A stretch of 64,000 bases of DNA from Anopheles merus (Eukaryota; Arthropoda; Insecta; Diptera; Culicidae). A model generated the notes under the pieces. It saw nothing but the letters and a program-made list of their open reading frames with translations, searched no databases and had not been told where the DNA came from. The first letter of the stretch is position 1. Each line of letters opens with the position of its first letter. Below, piece by piece: positions 54,401-63,400 of the stretch. The translations under genes were made by a program, and so were the position numbers. The stretch is taken from contig NC_054082.1 in assembly GCF_017562075.2 (NCBI RefSeq), positions 50,400,037 to 50,464,036 on the forward strand, in the 5' to 3' direction.

Positions 54401-57400
54401 AACATCATAGTTTTAAATATTCAAAACTAGTTGAGATCTTTAAAACACATGATTTTATGTAAATTCAATGATCTGTTAGTTAGATAAACGTCGGTAAAGG
54501 TAGATACGATATTATTATTATTATTCATTATTATTATTATTTATTCAATAATTTGTTGGCCTATAGGGTTTTACAAATGTGTTCTTATAATCTAGGGAAA
54601 CATATGGGATGAGGAGTCTCGAAGACGGGAGCGGAATTGGGAAACTGGGACGTTGAAGTCGAATAGGCGATACGAATCGTTGAAGGCAGAAAGAGCGCGC
54701 AGGAAAGGGTCATTCTGGCCATGACGAGTTTGGCGGGAAGGAATAATATTTTATAAGAATATTTTGGACGTTTCGTAATAGATCGCAAATCTCTTAGAAA
54801 AACAAAATACTAATAAAACACTGATCAAATAATGCGATTTATACATTAGACTAAGAAGAGGCTGATTATAAAAATACTCGCTTTAAAATTTGCTTCATTC
54901 ATCAATGTATTGTAAATCACATAAAGAACACAATCATTGACTGAAAACAATTCCACGTCCCAACCAAGTTCCAGGATCAATGAAATAGACAACAGCAAGT
55001 TCCAAGTTCCATTTTATTGATTATGGTAACTACTGATTATTTTCAATAACAAATACTTCGAAGACTGCACAATTCAAAAGTATGCCACAAAGAAAGGATT
55101 ACTATCAATTGCGGGTTAATCAAACTAAGACAGGTGGCGAAAATGGAACCATTGATTAAGACAGCCACTGACCGATTTCATTAAAAAAACACACTCTTGG
55201 AAGTTTCCACACAATCTCATCTTTTGCCAATTTTACCACAGACGTTGTGCTGCACTGATAAGAATCAAACTGTAAACATGTGGGCAGTAAAAATTATTTC
55301 ATCGTTCAACACGGCGGTTATTACACTATTCGAAGCAGCTGAAAAGATTTGATGATAGCAGGACCGTGAGATCAGCAAATTTGAGGTATAAAAGATGATC
55401 CTGTGACCACCAGAAGGCACATTCGAGCTTTGGAGTGCATTCAAAGCATCCGGGCAACTGCGAACAACCGAACCATGATTGCGAAGTTACTCCTCCTCAC
55501 GCTTGGTAAGTGTTATTCATTCAATCGTTGGCTCGTTATTCCTTTGGAAGGATTTCATCTGCCGTGCAATATATCTAATCGGTTGGTGTGCTGCTTTGTG
55601 TTTTACAGTGGGGTTGTGTACGGCGTACCAGTACTCGTACGAGTATGAGTTCCCCTCCTCTCGCCCGTTCAACAAGACGGGCTTCGAGTTCGGTGCCTGG
55701 GAACCGAACAAGGAGTACGTGTACAACGTGACGACGAAAACCATGACCGCTCTGCCGGACCTCGAGGACTACTGGACCGGCATTGTGACGCACGGCTATT
55801 TGGTGATCCGTCCCAAGGATCACAACTACGTCGTTGCCTACATTGACCGTCCGACGTACGCGGCGTTCAACGAGTATCTGCCCCGTGGATACCGTACTGA
55901 ACTGTCGCGCTTCAACCTGAAGTGGCAGCCGATGCCATTCAGCTCGAAGCCCTTCGGAATCTACTACAACAAGGGAGCCGTCAAGGGCTTCTATGTTGAG
56001 AAGACGGTCCCCAACCACGAGGTCAACATGCTCAAGGGCTGGGTCAGCCAGCTGCAGCTGGACACCCAGGGAGCGTACGTGATCAAGTCGGAGTTCAACC
56101 AGTTCCCGGAGAACAACACCCTCACCGGTGTGTACAAGACCATGGAGCCATCGGTGACCGGCGAATGTGAAACCCTTTACGACGTCAACCCCGTCCCGGA
56201 ATTCCACTTCCAGTCCCACAAGGAATGGGTTCCTCAGCCCCAGTGGCTTGAGGAAGACCAGCATGTGTTCCATGTTGTCAAGTCCCGCAACTTTGACCGT
56301 TGCGAGCAGCGCATGGGCTTCCATTTTGGCTTCAGCGGGTTCAGCGACTTCAAGCCAAACACCAACCAGATGGGTAACATCATGACCAAGTCGGAAGTGA
56401 CCCAGATGTATCTGACCGGCAACTGGTACAACTATACCATCCAGTCGGTGTCCACCGTCAACAAGGTTGTGGTCAGCCCGTCGCTGGTCAACAGCCAGAA
56501 GGCTATGGTCTACGCTCAGGTCAACATGACGCTCAATGAAATCACGCCCTACCATAAGTACCCCGAAGGCCCAGCTGACGATCGTCAGGTCTTCGTCGAC
56601 CTGGTGTACAGCTACAACATGGCTCATGATAAGAACAACTTCGTTCGTCCGGCCAACGAGACCGATGACTCTTCGTCGTCGTCGTCGTCGTCGTCGTCTT
56701 CGGATTCCGACTCTGACTCGTCCAGCTCTTCGGACTCGTCCAGCTCTAGCTCGGAGGAGGAAGCGGAAAACTTCAAAATCAGCCCGACTGAGCAGTACAA
56801 GAAGCAGGCTAAGCAAGTCGAGCGTCGTGGAAACCGCAACCGTCGTGATCTGAATGCCTTCAAGGAGAAGCAGTACTACGAAGCGTACAAGCGCGACCAG
56901 TACCGTCTGCGTAAGCAAAACGACACCTCGTCCGACTCGTCTAGCTCCGATGATTCTTCGTCCAGCAGCTCTTCGTCAAGCTCTTCGGAGTCGGATGAGC
57001 ACGACTTCTACAGCTCTTCCGAGTCTGACTCCGACTCGCTGAGCAGCGAGGAGTTCTACCAGCCGATCCCGGAAAGCATGAAGGATGCCCCTCAGACTCC
57101 CTTCCTTCCCTACTTCACTGGATACAAGGGATACAGCGTGCAGTACGCCCACAACGTCGATGCCTCTCGCTACGCCTACAAGCTGGCCTACGAGATCGCC
57201 GACGAGCTGCAGGAAATCTCCCAGGTCCCCAAGTCGAACACGCTGAACAAGTTCACCATTTTGGCCCGTGTCCTGCGCACCATGCACTACCAGGACATCT
57301 ACGACGTTTGCCAGAAGCTGTTTGTTTCGCAGAAGGAACGCGAAGAGGGCAGCAACCACAGCGAGTCGTTCGCCAAGAAGGTTGACGCCTGGAACACTTT

Positions 57401-60400
57401 CCGCGACGCTTTGGCCCAGGCCGGTACCCCGCCTGCCTTCAAGGTAATCAAGGAGTTGATCGAAGAGAAGAAACTGCGTGGTGATGAAGCGGCCAGCGTC
57501 ATCGCTACTCTGCCCAAGACCATCCGCTACCCGACCGAAACGGTGATGCACGAGTACTTCCTGCTGGTGACGTCTAACGCTGTCCAGCATCAGGAGTACC
57601 TGAATACCACCGCTCTCATTTCCTACTGTGACTTCCTGAACCGTGCCCAGGTCAACAACCGTTCGGCCTACAACTACTACCCGGTGTATAGCTTTGGCCG
57701 TTTGGCTGATGCCGACTACAAGATCGTGGCTCACAAGGTTGTGCCGTGGTTCGCGCACCAGCTGCGTGAAGCCGTCAAGGCTGGTGACAGTGTGAAGGTG
57801 CAGGTGTACATCCGCTGTCTTGGACATTTGGGACACCCCGAGATCCTGAACGTTTTCGAACCGTACCTGGAAGGCAAGATCCCAGTGACCCACTTCCAGC
57901 GTCTGGCTTTCATTGTCGCTCTGGACCGTCTGGTCGAGAACTACCCGCGTCTGGCTCGCTCTGTGCTGTTCAAGGTGTATCAAAACACCGGAGATGCCCA
58001 TGAGGTCCGTTGTGCTGCAGTGTACCTGCTGATCCGCACGAAGCCCCCGGTATACATGCTCCAGCGTATGGCTGAGCAGACCCACTACGACCCGAGCACG
58101 TACGTCCGCGCTGCCGTCAAGACCGCTCTGGAGAGCGCTTCCGAGGCTGATGAGTTTGATGATGATTACGAGTTCTCCCAGAATGCTCAGGCCGCTGTCA
58201 AGCACCTGAACCCCCGCGATTTTAGCCTGCAGTACTCTGGCACTTTCCTGCGTGATTTTGCCTTCAAGGAGCTTGAGCTCTCGTACCGCATGTACTTCTC
58301 CCAGATCGCTGCTGACGACCACTACGTCCCGAGCGGCTTCTTCTTCCACCTGCGCAAGAACATGGGTGGCCTGAAGCGTTTCTCGACCTTCTACTACCTG
58401 ATCTCGAGCATGGAGACGTTCTTCGATTTGCTCGACAAGCAGTACGACAGCTACAACAAGCACCAGGAGTACAAGTCTAGCGACTACTACTACAAGTACT
58501 ACAAGCAGTATCCGCACCTGTTCAAGGACTACTTCAGCCAGTACAACAAGAACCACAAGTACCAGAACGATTACTACGAGCAGTTCGGAAACAAGAACCA
58601 GGAGGAGTTCCAGAAGTGGTCCACCACCCGCATCGCCAAGCTGCTGAACATCGATCCCGAGGAGGCTGAGGAGCTGGAGGGTCAGTTCATGTTCCAGATC
58701 TTCAACGGAGAGCGCTTCTTCGCCTTCAACAACCAGACCATTGAGCAGTTCCCGAGCCTTGTGAAGAAGTACTTCGAGGACTTCGAGGATGGTTTCGCCT
58801 ACAACATGACCAAGTTCTATCAGCAGAACGTTGTCACCATGGCCTTCCCGCTGGCCACCGGTCTGCCATTCCACTACAGCCTGAAGACCCCGACTCTGAT
58901 GAAGTTCGAGTTCGAGGCCTCTGCCACCACCTACCCGAGCATTTTCAAGACCCCCACTGGATACCCCGAGAAGGAGAACGACGACTTTATCCATATGCCC
59001 CGTTGGTTCAACGGATCCGCTGATGTGAACATGGCCTACTCTCGCCTGGTTGATGCCAAGGTTGGCTTCATTACGCCCTTCGACCACCAGCGTTATGTCG
59101 CCGGTTACCAGAAGAAGTTCCAGGGTTACCTGCCATTCAGCTTCGACTTTGGCTTCGACTTTGAGAACAACGACTTTGAAGTGAACGTGCAGCCGCTGGA
59201 GCCCAAGAAGGACGTGCTACTCTTCCACATGAGCTCGTGGCCGTACACCGGATACAAGGACATCGCCGATCTGCGCCCGATGGCCGAGCAGCCGAGCGTG
59301 CACATTCTGCACGATCGCGCCCAAACCACAAAGTCGTTCGAGCAGTCGTTCGGTCAGTCGCTGACCGGCGTTGCTCTGCGCTTCCAGACCAAGTACGATA
59401 AGGACTTCATCGACTACGCCTACCTGATGAAGCACATCGAGCAGCACGACTACTGGTCTGCGCTGGTCTATCCGTTCGCCTCGGAGACCTACCACTACCA
59501 TCAGTTGAACCTGTACTACGATGCTCAGCGCACCAGCGTGAAGAATGTCAAGTTTGTGCTGCAGCACAAGCAGGCCGACTACGACCAGGACTTCCAGACC
59601 GCCGACGTGAAACACCCGAAGGGTCGCCACGGATACTCTGGATTCTACAACGAGTACAACTACGCCCAGCCCTTCGTCTACTACGCCGGAAGCCAGCGCC
59701 GACAGGAGCAGTTCATGCGCAACGCTGGTGCCGGTATTCGCAACAGCGACGTTAATGTCTACGATTTCGGAATCGTGTTCGAGGGCAAGCAGCAGAAGGC
59801 TGAGTTCGTGTTTACCACCGCCTATGCCGACAGCCCAGTCGACGAGAAGGAGCGTCTGTTGATGTTCCTGTCCTTCAGCCCGTACGTGTCGTCCAGTGCC
59901 TTCTTCGAGTTCATTCCGTTCTCTGGCAAGCAGTTCCAGATGTGCTTCTCGGCTACCAACCAGTACCCGAACATGCCCAAGCTCAACTTCCTCAATGTTC
60001 TCAACTTTGATAAGGTCGGAAGCATGAACTGGGAGCTGGCATACGGTGAGAAGTGCCAGGGAGGATCGCACGTCTCGATGAAGGGTAAGCTGATCCAGTC
60101 GGAGCCCTACCGTCACTTCCTGCGTATCTCCGAGGCTGGCCAGAGCTGCAAGCAGCAGATGGACCACGGATACTTCCAACTGCCCGCTTGTCAAAATGCC
60201 ACTCGCCAGGCCGGATACTTCGATCAGTACTCGTTCAACTTTGAGTACAAGGATGTCTCGAACTATGCAAAGAACCTGACCTACCAGTTCTTCGACTACG
60301 CTCGTTACTTCACCTTCCCGTACTGGAACGAGGACTACTTCTTCCAGGGCAAGCACAACCAGTTCCAGATCGACTTCCAGCTGGCTCCGTACTTTGATTA

Positions 60401-63400
60401 CTACAACGCTTCCTTCTACGGATCTGACCGTAGCTTCGCTATCCAGAACTACCCGATCGAAAGCGAATACGCCCGTTACTTCTTCTCCGTCCACCCCGAC
60501 TTTGACTACTACGAGCGCATGTTCAACTACGCTTACCGCGGAAACTACCATCGTAAGTATACAGGCGTAACTTCATCATTACTACACGCTACAAAGATAC
60601 CAATAATTGTTTTCTTTTCTCTACAGCATCTTGCGCTGTGTCGAACAAATTCGTCAACACCTTCGATGGAAAGACCTACGACTATGAGCTTGGCAACTGC
60701 TGGCATGTTGTGCTGCACACCGTCAAGCCTGACTACTATTTCTACGCCCAGGACTCGCACTTCATGAACTCGGACTACGAATACAACTGGAAGAACGGCT
60801 TCGGAGAGGATGAGCAGATCACCATCCTGGCCCGTCACGGCGAGGACAACCAGCTCTTCTTGAAGGCTATCCTTGGCCAGTACAAGCAGAACGATTACAA
60901 CATCGATATCATCCCCCACGGACACGAGCTCCCGATGGTCTACATCAATGGCAAGCCCCAGCAGATCCACGAGAAGTACGCCGTCGAAATGTACACCAAT
61001 GATGATGGTGGCGATCAGCCGCTGATCCGCGTCTATGCCCTGCCTGGTAACGAGCTGGAGATCAGCTTCCGCGATGACGACATCAAGATCGTGTTCGACG
61101 GATACCGTGCCCGTTTCTTCGCTGACCAGTCGTACTTCAACAACTTCGTCGGTCTTTGCGGTACCAACAATGGCGAAGGAGAGGACGACTTCATCACCCC
61201 CGACCAGTGCGTCATGCGCAAGCCCGAATACTTTGCCGCTTCGTACGCGCTCACCGGCATGAACTGCAGTGGGCCGGCTCAGGCCTACTTCACCGAGTAC
61301 CACCAGAAGGCTCAGCAGCACTGCGTCAAGCCCCAGTACTACTTCGGCAACGTCATCAGCGAGCAGGAAGCCGGACGTCAGCGTTACAACTACTACTACA
61401 AGGACTTTGATCTTTCGGACTCATCCTCGTCCGAGTCTTCGTCGTCGTCGGATGAATCTGATGATTCCAACTCGTCCTCGTCGGAGGAGCGCAAGCCGAA
61501 CCGTGAGCACTTCTTTGAGAAGCAGCAATACACCGAAAAGGAGTGCCCCGTGAAATACCAGGCTCAGTACGTCGAGCAGGGTGACAAGATTTGCTTCACT
61601 AGCCGTCCGCTCCCAACTTGCGCCTCGCAATGCAAGGCTACCGAGAAGGCTCCCAAGTACGTCGATGTCCACTGCCGTGACGCTAACGATTCCGTGGCTC
61701 AGCTGTACAAGCAGCAGATCCGCAAGGGAGTCAACCCGGACATGAGCAACAAGTCGGTCACCAAGACCGTCAAGTTTTTCTTGCCCAAGAAGTGTGTGCA
61801 CGTCTACTAAAAACACAAATCAAACTGAAAACCCGAGCCAAATGAACCGTTTGTGAAAGAATCGAAATCAAGCATTATGAAAATGTATAAAAAAATGGAG
61901 GTGTATTTATAATAAAAAGAGCATTTTATGAAAACGTATGGTCTAAAGAACTTATTAAAAGTAAACTCTCTATCAGCAATCAGTTGGTGAACTCGGATGA
62001 ACAAATATACTCGTTTTAACTGGACGTGACAACACATTTTGACATCAACTCGAGCCTAGTTGTAATCCTATACAGAATAATATGTAAATATTACAGAGGT
62101 ATGGAATGATCATGGCTCAATCTATGTTTTTCTGAATAAATTAAATATTCACATGAAACTATTGGTAATTTGTTCTATTGTTCCAAATATATGTTATCCA
62201 ATTATATACATACAATTTTCGAGCACAAAATCTATTTGACGATCACATTTAATCTATACATGTATATATTATATATTATATATATTTTTTTTTTATTCAG
62301 GAGTAACGGTCCAAAAAGGCCGTATTGCTTAAATATATTATATATTATATATTATATATTATATATTATATATTATTTATTATACATTATATATTATATA
62401 TTATATATATATTTATACATTATATTTTTAAATAAATGACAGTTTAAGGGTTTTCACAATTTCATACGAAAAAACGTCTCGATTCCTTAATAGAAACATT
62501 GGTTTCTGAAAGTTATTTTTTTCTTTATTTTTTTAGAGACTTTAAGCCAATTGGTCGCATTCGCCTCTTTAAGAAAGTTAAATAGGACATGGCTTAATGA
62601 AAATATTTCCCGATATCACATTTACTCCTTTTAGTGTTATCGTAATTGTGTTTTTCTTAGTACTTATAGTACATCGAAAAACTTGCTACTTAAGATTTGT
62701 TAAGCGAATATGAATTATTGCCATGTACTAATTATGTTTCGTAAATTGCAACAATGTGGATGGTGCAAAAGAGCAAATGATTTAATATTATCCCCCCCTT
62801 CCCCCCATGGGCCTTGATTATGCCCCCCCCCCCCCGGTGGCATTTCAAGTTTACTGTTCAATCTCCCTAAAGCAAGTTCAGTGCCAGTATCAACCCCAAC
62901 CCCCTCCCTCCCTAAAACATAATTTAAGATAACATAAATAAGATAATGTAGCAAAATAACTGGATGTGGTATAATAAGGAAAATATGAAAATTATTTTGC
63001 TTTATACAGTAATATTGACTTACCATGCCTTCACATAACGACACTCGAACGTTTGATTGTGCATCACCTACAACACTGCCCTTGTAATAGCAACCTTGAA
63101 GCCATCTACTTTCTTCGTGATCCTCGGGCTTGCGTAAAGTTTCGTTTGGCCAAAAATGAGTCACCTGTTAAATGGCAACAAAGATTTTTTTAGTATGTCT
63201 ATGTTTAAAATGTGTTAGGGGATGCAATTGTGTTATGATAATTCATTTTCAAGTCGAGATAAACAATCATAACCAGATTTCATTTATAATTTGAACATCT
63301 CACCCTCACTTATGATGTCACACGTACTTCATTCTTCTTACCTTCATATCCTTATGAATAAATTCTCCGTCATGCGATAATTTAATATGCATTCTGATCC

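Larger units (their letters stand above)
45367..55236 (+). repeat. Vg tandem repeat unit 2 (9870 bp)
   Basis: The unit is nearly identical to unit 1, including the spacer, both SINEs and their target-site duplications. Small indels occur in spacer microsatellites, for example the TTTA run near 53491. Confidence 0.9.
51941..55236. other. Vg spacer 2 (intergenic, inside ADAMTS intron)
   Basis: A copy of spacer 1 with the same order of elements and a handful of substitutions and microsatellite length changes. No gene seen. Confidence 0.85.
55237..62107 (+). repeat. Vg tandem repeat unit 3 (partial, about 6.87 kb)
   Basis: Identity to the other units ends at about 62107, some 300 bp after the stop codon. 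The spacer with its SINEs and LINE remnant is absent. Confidence 0.88.

Noticed and set aside
62791..62908. Poly-C runs as a regulatory or structural element (i-motif/G-quadruplex)
   Set aside because: The runs are irregular and isolated in intronic DNA, and homopolymer runs of this type are prone to sequencing error; nothing else supports a function.
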